DNA from: CAYNJY01 sp964397755
Lineage (GTDB): Bacteria > Patescibacteriota > Microgenomatia > UBA10105 > UBA927
Assembly: GCA_964397755.1 (NCBI GenBank)
Contig: CAYNJY010000005.1
Span: 5,341-69,340 of the forward strand
DNA: 64,000 nt
Direction: 5' to 3'
Each line of letters opens with the position of its first letter. Position 1 is the first letter of the stretch. The notes under the pieces are model-generated. The model was not told where the DNA came from, ran no database searches, and worked only from the letters and a program-made list of their open reading frames with translations. This document shows positions 23,380 to 31,328 of this stretch, piece by piece. Position numbers and translations under genes: made by a program.

Positions 23380-24753
23380 CTAACTGTGTTTGGCGCTGCT
23401 CGTGAAACGGAAGCGGCCGAGGTGGAGAGCCGGCGCAAGCGTGGGGCTGCCTTCATCGGTGCCGACAAGCTGGAGGTCTTTGCCGATTCCCCTGATGTCT
23501 TTGAACGCCTCAATCACGCTTTCTGTGTAGCGGAGGTTGCGGACACGGCCGACGATTTTGCCCTTTTCAATAAGGAACGTGCCGTCGCGCGTCATGCCGG
23601 TTACGATAAGCTTCTTGTGGTGGATGACCCTCGTGTACCAGAAGCGAGTAACCAGGAGCCCCTTCTTGACGTTTTTGATCATCTCCTCCACGCTCAGTTT
23701 TCCCGGCTTGAGGACCATGTGGGTCGGCACCGGGCCCCAGGTGTTGGGAGCAAGAAGCGCATGACCGGTGTTTTTGGCTTTGTGTTTGCCCGCGTGGTAG
23801 GAATCGTAGACGACGTTTTTGAGAACCCCTCGGTCAACGAGCGTGAGCTTTCGCTTCGGGACCCCTTCGTAGTCGAACCCAATCGGGTAACCCGCTCGGT
23901 GCAAGGGGTCATCCATAATTGTCAATGACTCGTGAAAAACCCTCTTACCCAAGTTCCCCTGAAAGAAACTGACGTCCTCGTGGTAGATGCGGGCGTTGGG
24001 CCCGAGCCACGCAAAAAAGTCAAGGAGCTCGCCCACTGCGGCAGGCTCAAGGACCACCTCGTACTCGCCGGGTTCAACGTCAACGAGCTCACCGTGCGTT
24101 GCCTTCAAAACTGTTTGCCTGGCGATCGCCTTCTCATCGATATGAGCTCCTCCTTTGGCGCTTGCACTTGCAAAACCACTCCCCTTCTCTCCAGTCAAAA
24201 TGGTGGAGAGGCCGCTATTCATCCCTTTGTGATAAGCGGAAACACCGTTGGTGTTCGCGACGAGCGTCTCACCGATCGTTTCCGAGAATGCACCCGAGGC
24301 GGAGAGTTTTTCCCTTTTGGCTTCGGCAATAATGTGGGTAATTTTTCTGGCTCTGCCGAGTGCCCCCACGTGTTTTGCCGAGCGATAATGAGCAAGGGTA
24401 CTCGTATAGGTTGCTTTCTTTGGCAGACTCACAAAATGCGGGTCCTTTTTTTGAAATGAGAGGAGGGCGATGGCGCGCTTGACTGTTTCTTTTATCCCAA
24501 TCTCATCAAGCTGGTTGCATCTCGCGACACTGATGCGTTTTTTCCAGACGATGCGGAGATGCACCAGGCTGTCGGAAAGAACCACCGACTGGTGGATCAT
24601 GGTATTGGCAAAGCGGGTGAGCTCGCTCACGCCGTTCCAGAGGACAACTTCCGCCTCATCGGCGCCTAAACGCTTGGCCTCGGAAAGACCGAGTTTGGCA
24701 AGCGTTTGCAGTTGTTGTTTTCCAGCCATATAGTTTTTCGTGTTACGAGTCAT
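23380..24753 (-). CDS. tldE: TldE/PmbA-type subunit of TldD/TldE protease
   Basis: 457 aa. PmbA/TldE-type features: ADEAEVVLWNGVSELTRFAN near the N-terminus and, in the C-terminal half, SGFASASAKGG, PGEYEVVLEPAAVGELLDF, DDPLHRAGYPIGFDYEGVP. The metal-binding HExxxH of the partner is absent, as expected for TldE. The ATG overlaps the stop of tldD (ATGA, 24750-24753), so the two are translationally coupled. TldD/TldE heterodimers are metalloproteases that unfold and trim small peptides, including modified peptide precursors. Confidence 0.9.
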   Translation of the reverse strand: MTRNTKNYMAGKQQLQTLAKLGLSEAKRLGADEAEVVLWNGVSELTRFANTMIHQSVVLSDSLVHLRIVWKKRISVARCNQLDEIGIKETVKRAIALLSFQKKDPHFVSLPKKATYTSTLAHYRSAKHVGALGRARKITHIIAEAKREKLSASGAFSETIGETLVANTNGVSAYHKGMNSGLSTILTGEKGSGFASASAKGGAHIDEKAIARQTVLKATHGELVDVEPGEYEVVLEPAAVGELLDFFAWLGPNARIYHEDVSFFQGNLGKRVFHESLTIMDDPLHRAGYPIGFDYEGVPKRKLTLVDRGVLKNVVYDSYHAGKHKAKNTGHALLAPNTWGPVPTHMVLKPGKLSVEEMIKNVKKGLLVTRFWYTRVIHHKKLIVTGMTRDGTFLIEKGKIVGRVRNLRYTESVIEAFKDIRGIGKDLQLVGTDEGSPTLAPALHLGRFRFTSSAKHS

Positions 24754-26246
24754 TTTTTAAGGACCCCCACCTTTACTTTTTTGAACCTCGCCGGTGCGGC
24801 ACCGTGACCGGTGTGCATGAGCTGGCTTGGCTGGCCTTTGCCGCAGTTGGGCGTCCCCCAGACAGTCCAGTATTTCCTGCCGCAGATGGCGTCGCAGCTG
24901 CCCCAAAACACCGGGGTGATGCCATGGTAGGTCGCGTTTTTGAGCATCCGGCCGAGTTTGCCGTTTTTGATCTCCCAGGCAATCTCGGTGCCGAACTGAA
25001 AATTGAGCCGTTTGTCATCAATGCTCCAGCTTTTGTTCGTCGAAAAGAAAATACCTCTCTTCGTCTCGGCAATCAGCACATCGGGATCCCACGCTCTGCC
25101 TGAGCCTTGCGAGGAATCCCCCGGCTCAAGGTTGATGTTGGTCATCCGGATCATGGGAAGGTGCCCCCAGCCGTCGGAGCGCACCGTGCCGCCGCTGCCC
25201 AGTTTGTAGCCTTTGACTTTTTTTTGCAGGATTTTGGCGACCTCGCGCGAGGTCTGGTAGTCCACAAAAATTCCGTTCTTTATGAGGTAGCGTCGCTCTC
25301 CCGGCACGCCCTCGTCGTCATAGCCGAAGGTACCGAGGCCGAGGGGCACGGTGGCGTCGGCCGTGAGATTCACAATATTTGAGCCGTAGCGGAAATGGCC
25401 GAGCTTGTCCGGCGTCAAAAACGTCGTCCCGGCATAGGAGGCCTCCCAGCCGAGCGCCCGGTCGCCTTCGGTCGCGTGGCCACAACTCTCATGAATTTGG
25501 AGCGCGAGCTGATTGCCGTCAAGGATGATATCCATGTCGCCGGAAGGACACTCGTCGGCTGAAAGAAGGGCTACTGCTTCCTCAGCGATTCTTTGCCCGT
25601 TTTCCACCAGCCCCATGATCCTGACGTTCTCAAAACCTCCGGTCACAAACTGGCCGCGGAACGAATTGGGGTAGGAGCGGTTTTGTACCTCGCCTCCCTC
25701 AACGGCCGTCGCTTCAATCCCAGCACCGCATTCAACCAGCGTCTGGACTATCCACGCGCCCTCGGTTGAAGCAAACAGTTTTTTCTGCTTCCAACCGGTA
25801 TAGTAAGCTTGGCTGATCCGCAAGCCCTTTACCCGGCGCTGGGCGCTGTCGGCAGAGAGAAGGAGCTTGACTTTCTCATCGTGCGAGACGGCAAACGGGT
25901 CTTCTTTATGCGGTGTCACGTACTGCCCTTTAAGAGCTTTTTCTTTGGTCAAGACTACCCCGTCACCCAAAATTTTTGCAGCAGCGTTTGCAAGCTCTAC
26001 CGCTTGGCGCACGGTTTTTTGGATCGCCTCGGGGGTCAACACGTTACTTGCCGCAAAGCCCCAGCGGCCATTTTTGACGACGCGGATGCCGTAGCCCATG
26101 GAGACAGTACTCTCCATCGCCTCGACCACCCCGTCTTTGGTCGCGATGTGCTCCTGCTGGTACTCCCCGACCTTTATATCGCCATAGTTGACGCGGGAAA
26201 GCTCCAGAGCATTGAGTGCGGCGTTTGCAAGATCCTCAAAGTCCAT
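24750..26246 (-). CDS. tldD: TldD-type metalloprotease subunit
   Basis: 498 aa. The zinc motif is HESCGHATEGDR (HExxxH) at about residues 253-258, with FGYDDEGVPGERRYLIKNG and the metal-binding cysteine region near the C-terminus (CDAICGRKYWTVWG). The N-terminus (YGDIKVGEYQQEHIATKDGVVE) is the usual TldD start. Located upstream of and overlapping tldE. No RiPP precursor was recognised nearby, so a housekeeping peptide-processing role is more likely. Confidence 0.92.
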   Translation of the reverse strand: MDFEDLANAALNALELSRVNYGDIKVGEYQQEHIATKDGVVEAMESTVSMGYGIRVVKNGRWGFAASNVLTPEAIQKTVRQAVELANAAAKILGDGVVLTKEKALKGQYVTPHKEDPFAVSHDEKVKLLLSADSAQRRVKGLRISQAYYTGWKQKKLFASTEGAWIVQTLVECGAGIEATAVEGGEVQNRSYPNSFRGQFVTGGFENVRIMGLVENGQRIAEEAVALLSADECPSGDMDIILDGNQLALQIHESCGHATEGDRALGWEASYAGTTFLTPDKLGHFRYGSNIVNLTADATVPLGLGTFGYDDEGVPGERRYLIKNGIFVDYQTSREVAKILQKKVKGYKLGSGGTVRSDGWGHLPMIRMTNINLEPGDSSQGSGRAWDPDVLIAETKRGIFFSTNKSWSIDDKRLNFQFGTEIAWEIKNGKLGRMLKNATYHGITPVFWGSCDAICGRKYWTVWGTPNCGKGQPSQLMHTGHGAAPARFKKVKVGVLKK

Positions 26247-26285
26247 AAGAGGTTATCAAGATTTTAACTCCTAACTCCACTAACT

Positions 26286-26320
26286 CCACCTCCGGTGTGT
26301 TGTAGCTTCGACACACGTGG
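26286..26320. repeat. REP family 2, copy a (3' side of RAYT2)
   Basis: CCACCTCCGGTGTG, an 11-nt variable part, GACAC, then ACGTGG. Outer CCAC/GTGG and inner GTGT/ACAC can pair. Opposite orientation to copy b. Confidence 0.8.
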
Positions 26321-26324
26321 TAAT

Positions 26325-27011
26325 TTATACATCCTCTTCCTTTTCTATAAGCAGATGCTTCACATGCTCGAGCTTCTTGGCGTAATCCGCATGGTCAAAA
26401 ACAAACGCCTCGTATGGTTGTTTTGATGAAAACTGATCCAAAACAAGACCGGGAGAAAGATATGGGATGGTGAGTTTTCCCAGATACACAGGGAGTGACG
26501 ACCACGGATACGAACGGAGATCCTCTTTCCTGACGACGGACGAAGTATACGGATTCAGATGAATGTAGCGCGATACATGCAAAAGCTGCTCGTTGGTTTC
26601 TATCCGCACTGCTTTAAACTCTCCCTGAAACAGCGGACCTGGTCGATGATGTTTGGTGTTGATAAATTTCGTGTAGCTGTTGGCGGCGTGGCGTAAAAAG
26701 GTCGTTATGCCGTTATCATGTGTTTGCCGCACAATCATGTGGAAATGATTTGGCATAAAGACGAAGCAAACTATATCAACAAGTTTTTCTAACTTTTGTT
26801 CATGACGGACGATCCAAATCTCTCGCTCCTCCATTGAGAGCTCCAAAAAATACGACAGCTTGAGAGGCGGCTTGTGCAAGCGGTAATAGCGGATAGTAAG
26901 CATCATGCGCTCATAATCTCGTTTGGCAAAAAACGTCGGTTGACGAGCAACACCGCGATTATAGACATGATAGATGTTGCCAGTCACCAGAGGAGTCGTA
27001 CGGATGGGCAT
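26325..27011 (-). CDS. REP-associated tyrosine transposase 2 (Y1/HUH)
   Basis: 228 aa. Start MPIRTTPLVTGNIYHVYNRG, HUH pair in MPNHFHMIVRQ, GPLFQGEFKAVRIET, and the tyrosine candidate in HVSRYIHLNPYTSS. It is a different lineage from RAYT1 judging by the spacing and insert between residues 45 and 80. REP family 2 flanks it in inverted orientation (26286-26320 and 27035-27069), and further copies occur at 37909 and 38048. A leaderless promoter lies 6 nt before the ATG. RAYTs usually spread only short REP hairpins, not themselves. Confidence 0.92.
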   Translation of the reverse strand: MPIRTTPLVTGNIYHVYNRGVARQPTFFAKRDYERMMLTIRYYRLHKPPLKLSYFLELSMEEREIWIVRHEQKLEKLVDIVCFVFMPNHFHMIVRQTHDNGITTFLRHAANSYTKFINTKHHRPGPLFQGEFKAVRIETNEQLLHVSRYIHLNPYTSSVVRKEDLRSYPWSSLPVYLGKLTIPYLSPGLVLDQFSSKQPYEAFVFDHADYAKKLEHVKHLLIEKEEDV

Positions 27012-27017
27012 GCGTCT

Positions 27018-27026
27018 ATGTTAGCA
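27018..27026 (-). promoter_or_regulatory. extended -10 promoter of RAYT2 (leaderless)
   Basis: On the minus strand, TGCTAACAT; 6 nt to the ATG at 27011. Confidence 0.5.
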
Positions 27027-27034
27027 AGTATATA

Positions 27035-27069
27035 CCACAGGTGTCAATCGTGGAACACACCGGAGGTGG
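27035..27069. repeat. REP family 2, copy b (5' side of RAYT2)
   Basis: Starts CCACAGGTGTC and ends ACACCGGAGGTGG; inverted relative to copy a. A short downstream run repeats GGTGGTTTTGATG. Confidence 0.8.
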
Positions 27070-27144
27070 TTTTGATGGTTTTGATGTTTTGAGGTGGTTT
27101 TGATGTCATAAAATTTCAAAATCGCAAGGGATATGTCCTCGAAA

Positions 27145-27169
27145 ATAAAAAAGTGCGCGGTAGCGCGCA
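27145..27169 (-). terminator. rho-independent terminator downstream of tRNA-Leu
   Basis: Minus strand: stem TGCGCG/CGCGCA with loop CTAC, followed by CTTTTTT. A second, stronger hairpin without T-run (GGGCGGCGC/GCGCCGCCC, 27178-27198) precedes it. Confidence 0.75.
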
Positions 27170-27213
27170 AAATGTCTGGGCGGCGCTTTGCGCCGCCCCG
27201 TCATGTCGCAATG

Positions 27214-27302
27214 TGGTGCCAGAGGTGGGACTCGAACCCACACGGTCTGTTAGGACCATTAGTTTTTGAGACTAACCTGTATACCAATTTCAGCACTCTG
27301 GC
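27214..27302 (-). tRNA. tRNA-Leu(CAA)
   Basis: Minus strand: acceptor GCCAGAG/CTCTGGC, discriminator A and an encoded CCA end. The anticodon stem TTAGT/ACTAA encloses loop CTCAAAA, anticodon CAA. A long variable arm (TGGTC/GACCG type) is present as in class II tRNAs, and the T arm is GTGGG-TTCGAGT-CCCAC. It reads UUG codons. It lies between dnaB and a terminator. It is the only tRNA I could find in the window. Confidence 0.96.
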
Positions 27303-27333
27303 AGCACGCTTCATTATATCATGGGAAAATGTT

Positions 27334-28674
27334 TTAGGAGGCTTCTTGCGCTCGTTTCTTCTCGACCGAGTAGAAACGGATGCGGTCACCGCGGAAGATG
27401 AGGTCGATCTCCGCAAGCGGGCCGTTTCGGTGCTTCGAAATCCGCAGCCTGGTCGGTATTTGCTCGCCCCACGCCGTCTGGTCCTGCTCCTCCCGGTAAA
27501 GAAACATTACTACATCCGCATCCTGCTCAATCGACCCTGACTCGCGCAGGTCAGACAGCTCTGGTATCTTGGTTCCGCGTGCCTCAACCGCTCGCGAAAG
27601 CTGGGAGCAGGCAAGAACCGGGAGCCGCAGTTCGCGCGCAAGATTTTTCAGGCTCTGGGAGATAAGCGATACCTCCTGCACACGGTTATCAAACTTCCGC
27701 CCCGAATCGGCAAGCTGGAGGTAATCAACGATGATAAGCTTGACGCCGCGCTCAACCTGGAGCCGCCGGGCTTTGGTGCGCATCTCAATAATGTTCATCC
27801 CCGGCGTATCGTCCACAAAAATCGGGGCTTCAGCCAGCTCTCCCATCGCTTCAGAGAGTTTCGTAAAATCATCATCGGAGAGCTTTCCGGTCTTAAGCCG
27901 CCACGCGTCAATGTCTGCTTGCGAAACGAGGAGTCGGTCCACCAACTCCTCTTTACTCATCTCGAGCGAGAAAATGCCGACCGGAATCTTCTCGCGCACG
28001 GCGACGTACTGGGCGATATTGAGGACCATTGCCGTTTTTCCCGTACCGGGACGGGCGGCAAGGATGAGGAGATTTGAATCCTGCATGCCCGCGAGGCGAA
28101 GGTCTAGTTCGGGAAAGCCAGTGGTTACCCCTCGGAGTCCCCCGGCTTTTTTATGGAGCTCGTCAAGCCGGTCAAAGGAAGAGGCTAGCGCGTCTTTGAT
28201 CGCAATAAAATCGCGTCGTGTCGCGGCTTGCGAAATGGCAAAAATTTCAGCCTCCGCGTCGTTGACGATTGTTTGCGCATCTCCTTCAGCCTTAAATGCC
28301 ATCTCGCTAATTTTTGCCGCTGCCGCAATGAGCTCCCGTTTCGTACACTGCTCTTTAATGAGCCTACCGTACTGCTCCGCGTGCGCGCTGGTCGGTACCA
28401 CATTGAGGAGTTCGGATAGGTAGGAGGCGCCGCCAACGTCTTTGAGTGTGCCGTTTTTTTTGAGCTTCGCCGTCACGGTAACGAGGTCGATCGGCTCGTG
28501 GCTCTCGTAAAGCTCCATCATCGCTTCGAAGACCATGCCATGGCCGTTTTTGTAGAAGTGCTTCGGCCGCAAAAACTCCGCGACATCGACCATCGCGTCT
28601 TTGTCAATGAGGATCGCGCCCAAGACCGACTGCTCGGCTACGTCATCGTGCGGAGGAACCTTGAGTGAAACCAT
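27334..28674 (-). CDS. dnaB: replicative DNA helicase
   Basis: 446 aa. N-terminal domain PPHDDVAEQSVLGAILID and DVGGASYLSELLNVVPTS, Walker A AARPGTGKT (residues 207-214), Walker B IIVDYLQL, and DnaB motif 4 around SLISQSLKNLARELRLPVLACSQL with SDLRESGSIEQDADVV. Hexameric 5'-3' helicase at the replication fork. The start lies 1 nt after the stop of the MBL-fold gene, so the two share a transcript. It is followed by tRNA-Leu on the same strand. Confidence 0.97.
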   Translation of the reverse strand: MVSLKVPPHDDVAEQSVLGAILIDKDAMVDVAEFLRPKHFYKNGHGMVFEAMMELYESHEPIDLVTVTAKLKKNGTLKDVGGASYLSELLNVVPTSAHAEQYGRLIKEQCTKRELIAAAAKISEMAFKAEGDAQTIVNDAEAEIFAISQAATRRDFIAIKDALASSFDRLDELHKKAGGLRGVTTGFPELDLRLAGMQDSNLLILAARPGTGKTAMVLNIAQYVAVREKIPVGIFSLEMSKEELVDRLLVSQADIDAWRLKTGKLSDDDFTKLSEAMGELAEAPIFVDDTPGMNIIEMRTKARRLQVERGVKLIIVDYLQLADSGRKFDNRVQEVSLISQSLKNLARELRLPVLACSQLSRAVEARGTKIPELSDLRESGSIEQDADVVMFLYREEQDQTAWGEQIPTRLRISKHRNGPLAEIDLIFRGDRIRFYSVEKKRAQEAS

Positions 28675-28675
28675 A

Positions 28676-29320
28676 TTATTCCAGGACCACTACGTGTAGT
28701 TCAGTCGGAAGCTTATCTCGGCTTATGGAAAGCTTTGACACAGGCACTACTTCTTCCTTCCCCATCTCTTTCGTGAAGGCCGCGACGGGCATGAGCGTAC
28801 CAAAAACTTGTTGATTGAGTGCTGGGCGATGGTAGTGCATCGGGATGACGATTTTGGGATCAAGTCCATTGATTACCGAAACGGCTTGGTTCGCATCAAT
28901 CGTGTAGACGCCGCCGACGGGAACAAGGAGCACATCAACGCCATCAAGCGCATCAACCTGTTGGGTAGTCAAGGCGTGACCGAGGTCGCCAAGATGGGTC
29001 ACGACGACGCCGTCTATTTCGATCCGGTAGATGGTGTTTTTTCCACGCTTTGAACCATTTACGTCGTCATGAAACGAGGGTATTCCGACAATAGATACAC
29101 CTTGGATTTCGTACTCTCCCGGGCCGCGCACGACGTACGGTGAACCGGAGACAGCGGGAACATTATTATGATCATCATGTTCGTGGGAAACCGTCACAAT
29201 GGTCGCTTCTGTTTTTGGAAATTTAAGTCCGACCATGGAACTACTAAACGGATCTGTCACAACTGAGGCGCTCTTTCCGCGAAATCGAAAGGATGATAAC
29301 CCAAGAGGTGTAACGTCCAT
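28676..29320 (-). CDS. metallo-beta-lactamase-fold hydrolase
   Basis: 214 aa. The motif is HEHDDHNN (HxHxDH class), preceded by the strand VTVSH; other ligands may be in THLGDLGH and PMHYHRP. The compact size matches the UPF0173/YtkL-like group of metal-dependent hydrolases rather than RNase J. Substrate unknown. Upstream of dnaB in one operon. Its promoter region is shared with the divergent 29427 gene. Confidence 0.85.
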   Translation of the reverse strand: MDVTPLGLSSFRFRGKSASVVTDPFSSSMVGLKFPKTEATIVTVSHEHDDHNNVPAVSGSPYVVRGPGEYEIQGVSIVGIPSFHDDVNGSKRGKNTIYRIEIDGVVVTHLGDLGHALTTQQVDALDGVDVLLVPVGGVYTIDANQAVSVINGLDPKIVIPMHYHRPALNQQVFGTLMPVAAFTKEMGKEEVVPVSKLSISRDKLPTELHVVVLE

Positions 29321-29325
29321 AGTAC

Positions 29326-29354
29326 TTGCAATTTATAACAGATTCGCCTATGCT
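29326..29354 (+). promoter_or_regulatory. promoter of the 29427-30577 gene pair
   Basis: TTGCAA (29326-29331), a 17-bp spacer, TATGCT (29349-29354). The 5' UTR carries a REP-like hairpin at 29362-29389. Confidence 0.6.
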
Positions 29355-29361
29355 AAGCAAC

Positions 29362-29389
29362 GCCCTCCTCCGCTAAAGCTACGGAGGGC
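29362..29389. repeat. REP-like hairpin (family 7) in the 5' UTR
   Basis: GCCCTCC (29362-29368) and GGAGGGC (29383-29389) around TCCGCTAAAGCTAC. No cognate transposase was seen in the window. Confidence 0.65.
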
Positions 29390-29426
29390 AAGGCCCCTGC
29401 CCGCTACATAAGTTCCATACCGTCCT

Positions 29427-29867
29427 ATGAACCGTGACGCAATCCTTGCTACACTCATTGGCTTCGGCGTGGGGCTGTTTATCATGGTGGTCATCCTCTT
29501 TGGCCCGAGCCTTGTCAAGAAGTTTCCGGCCGTCTCTTTGCCAAAGCTATCCATCCCAAAGATCACAAGAAGCCAACCCACCCCCACGCCCACCCCCGGA
29601 CCGAAACCGCTCACTATCCAAAGTCCGCTCCCGGACTCTTTAGAATCAAAAGCCAAAATCGTTGTTTCGGGAACGACCCAACCCGATAGTCTTGTCGTCG
29701 TTGAAGGGCCTTCAGATGAGGCCGTCGTCAAAACCAACGGCGAAGGAAAATTTGCCGGCGAGGTGACGCTTTCAGAGGGGAAAAACGAACTGATCGTCAC
29801 AAGCTACGCAAACCAGAAGGCAGAAAGAAAAACCGTGACCGTGTTTTATACGCCGGAAGAGTTTTAG
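29427..29867 (+). CDS. membrane-anchored protein with Ig-like/beta-sandwich domain
   Basis: 146 aa. One N-terminal membrane helix (ILATLIGFGVGLFIMVVILFG) with the rest outside, a Pro/Thr linker (PTPTPTPGPKPLT), then a beta-rich domain of the type IVVSGTTQPDSLVVVEG and LSEGKNELIVTSYANQ, typical of small bacterial Ig-like/carboxypeptidase-regulatory folds. No enzyme motif. It is followed after 2 nt by a secreted protein, so the two probably act together at the cell surface. Confidence 0.65.
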   Translation: MNRDAILATLIGFGVGLFIMVVILFGPSLVKKFPAVSLPKLSIPKITRSQPTPTPTPGPKPLTIQSPLPDSLESKAKIVVSGTTQPDSLVVVEGPSDEAVVKTNGEGKFAGEVTLSEGKNELIVTSYANQKAERKTVTVFYTPEEF

Positions 29868-29869
29868 AT

Positions 29870-30577
29870 ATGAAAAAGAACGCACTATTCCTGCTTCTAT
29901 CATTGATGGTGGTGCTTCAGGCAGGCAGAGCGTTTGCCGCGGAAGCAACGCCCACTGCCACACCCGCTACGGGCAAAACAAAACAGATTGAAGACCTCAA
30001 GGAGCGGCTGGCAACCAAAGTTGCCGAACTGGCCGATATCCAACGCAAAGCAGTGTTTGGAACTGTCACGTCGGTCTCTCTCACCACCATTGTACTTGGG
30101 ACAGAGACCAAAGATGTGAAGGTCGAGGTGACGGACGAGATGAAAGTTATTCAAGTACTCAAGGGAAAACGGACAACACTGACTCCCGAGAATATTGAAA
30201 AGGGCGACGTCGTCACCGTCTTTGGTTCCTACGACACGACGCTTGAGCTTCTGAAGGCCAACGTCGTCTTTCTCCAGGAAGCCTTTGGGGAGCACGTCGC
30301 GGGCACGGTGACCGATATTAACCGGACCGCTTTCACCCTTACCGTCACGACACCGGAAGGCAAGGCCTTTGTTGTCGATATCGAGAAGAGCACGAAAACC
30401 ACGCTGTGGGACACGGCGCAGGGAGTCACCAAAGGAGGCTTCACCAAAGTGAACGTCGGCGACAGCGTCCATGTGGTGGGCACGCCGGTTCCTAAAAAGG
30501 AAAACCGCGTGAGCGCATCCCGCATTCTTGATATCGGCAACGTGACCGGCGCGTCGACAGCAAAACCCACGCCCTAA
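29870..30577 (+). CDS. secreted protein with two DUF5666-like beta domains
   Basis: 235 aa. Signal peptide KKNALFLLLSLMVVLQAGRAFA with cleavage after AFA. A short helix (KTKQIEDLKERLATKVAEL) leads to two related beta units: FGTVTSVSLTTIVLGTETKD and VAGTVTDINRTAFTLTVTTP, each followed by a 'kGD.V.V.G' turn (KGDVVTVFGS; VGDSVHVVGT). This is the DUF5666/OB-like pattern. Exported to the surface. Function unknown. Co-transcribed with the preceding gene. Confidence 0.7.
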   Translation: MKKNALFLLLSLMVVLQAGRAFAAEATPTATPATGKTKQIEDLKERLATKVAELADIQRKAVFGTVTSVSLTTIVLGTETKDVKVEVTDEMKVIQVLKGKRTTLTPENIEKGDVVTVFGSYDTTLELLKANVVFLQEAFGEHVAGTVTDINRTAFTLTVTTPEGKAFVVDIEKSTKTTLWDTAQGVTKGGFTKVNVGDSVHVVGTPVPKKENRVSASRILDIGNVTGASTAKPTP

Positions 30578-30607
30578 CTCACCGCACTGTCCGACGTCGT
30601 ATCCGTA

Positions 30608-30616
30608 TGGTATGAT
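30608..30616 (+). promoter_or_regulatory. extended -10 promoter of the TrpR-like regulator (leaderless)
   Basis: TGGTATGAT, 6 nt before the ATG at 30623. A CGTATC/GATACG inverted repeat (30598-30619) spans it and could be an autoregulatory site. Confidence 0.55.
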
Positions 30617-30622
30617 ACGTGT

Positions 30623-30946
30623 ATGCGAACGCAAAAGCCGCATTTTCCTACCGATACCCCCTCCTCCTATCCTGATCCAAAAACCAAAGAATTATACCGA
30701 GCAATTCTTAAGGTAAGGACCGTGGAGGAAGCGGCAAAGTTTTTCCGCGATCTTCTGACGATGGCGGAGATAACGGAGTTTGCAAACCGCTGGCAAGCCG
30801 TCAAGATGCTTATTCAAGGCAAATCCTACACCGAGATCGCCACCAAACTGGGCATGTCTACCACTACCGTCACCCGTGTGGCCCACTGGCTCAAAAACGG
30901 CTTGGGAGGATATCGCACACTCTCCAACCGCATGTTCCCCACATAG
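30623..30946 (+). CDS. yerC: TrpR-family DNA-binding regulator, YerC/YecD type
   Basis: 107 aa. The TrpR-like helical core runs from LYRAILKVRTVEEAAKFFRDLLT through EITEFANRWQAVKMLIQGKSYTEIA. The helix-turn-helix is YTEIATKLGMSTTTVTRVAHWL, ending with the family's GGY (LGGYRTLSNRMF). TrpR-family repressors bind palindromes as dimers with an amino-acid co-ligand. I recall YerC-type proteins being linked to histidine biosynthesis control in Firmicutes, which cannot be checked here. The two operons immediately downstream carry palindromic operator-like sites and His-codon leader peptides, making it the natural candidate regulator. Confidence 0.88.
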   Translation: MRTQKPHFPTDTPSSYPDPKTKELYRAILKVRTVEEAAKFFRDLLTMAEITEFANRWQAVKMLIQGKSYTEIATKLGMSTTTVTRVAHWLKNGLGGYRTLSNRMFPT

Positions 30947-31093
30947 ATTCTTACTCTCTCCGTATCTTATTTTTTGGACACGTGTCTGTCCAAGAAGCAT
31001 GTTTTTTAAGAAGCATGCTGTAGTGGCGACCCGCTCTTCCCTTCTTCTACCAGCCGGCGGAAGGTGAGGTTTTAAAAAAGGAATACGCCCCTC

Positions 31094-31122
31094 TTGACAA
31101 GAATCTATTAACATGTTAATAT
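31094..31122 (+). promoter_or_regulatory. promoter of the ammonia-lyase operon
   Basis: A perfect -35 TTGACA (31094-31099), a 17-bp spacer, and TAATAT (31117-31122). The leader-peptide ATG is at 31131. Confidence 0.8.
31106..31121. promoter_or_regulatory. palindromic operator over the -10 region
   Basis: TATTAACATGTTAATA is a perfect 16-bp palindrome covering the spacer and most of the -10 box, a position where a bound dimer would block RNA polymerase. A near-identical 16-mer, TATTAACGCATTAATA (13/16 identical), lies upstream of the hisC-like operon at 34455-34470. Confidence 0.7.
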
Positions 31123-31130
31123 GCTAATAT

Positions 31131-31223
31131 ATGAATACAGAAAGCTTCTCTTTCCCTTCATTGACAAACGCTCTGTCGAGCGTTTCTTCTCGTGCTCCTC
31201 TTCTCCATCATAGCCACCACTAA
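31131..31223 (+). CDS. leader peptide ending in four histidines (attenuator)
   Basis: 30 codons, ATG at 31131 (8 nt after the -10 box), TAA at 31221-31223. The product begins MNTESFSFPSL and ends LLHHSHH. Tandem His codons directly before a terminator hairpin are the hallmark of his-type leader peptides. The His codons (31206-31220) form the left arm of the following terminator stem, so a ribosome stalled there for lack of charged tRNA-His would prevent termination. Confidence 0.75.
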   Translation: MNTESFSFPSLTNALSSVSSRAPLLHHSHH

Positions 31224-31252
31224 TCGCCTACGCGTGGTTGAGGCTAGTTTTT
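31211..31252 (+). terminator. leader terminator of the ammonia-lyase operon
   Basis: TAGCC-ACCAC (31211-31220) pairs with GTGGT (31234-31238) and GGCTA (31242-31246) with a 3-nt bulge; GTTTTT follows. Confidence 0.6.
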
Positions 31253-31290
31253 CCCATCGCTCCCATCTCTCATACAAAACCTGCTTCTAC

Positions 31291-31324
31291 CATTCGTAGG
31301 TAATGTTTCTACGAATGAAGGAGG
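31291..31324 (+). promoter_or_regulatory. hairpin beside a strong Shine-Dalgarno site
   Basis: CATTCGTAG (31291-31299) and CTACGAATG (31309-31317) form a perfect 9-bp stem. AAGGAGG follows at 31318-31324, 4 nt before the ATG at 31329. The full SD contrasts with the leaderless starts common in this window. Confidence 0.65.
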
Positions 31325-31328
31325 TTCC

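Noticed and set aside
24750..26246. TldD/TldE as part of a modified-peptide (RiPP) cluster
   Set aside because: No precursor peptide, YcaO, radical SAM or exporter next to the pair.
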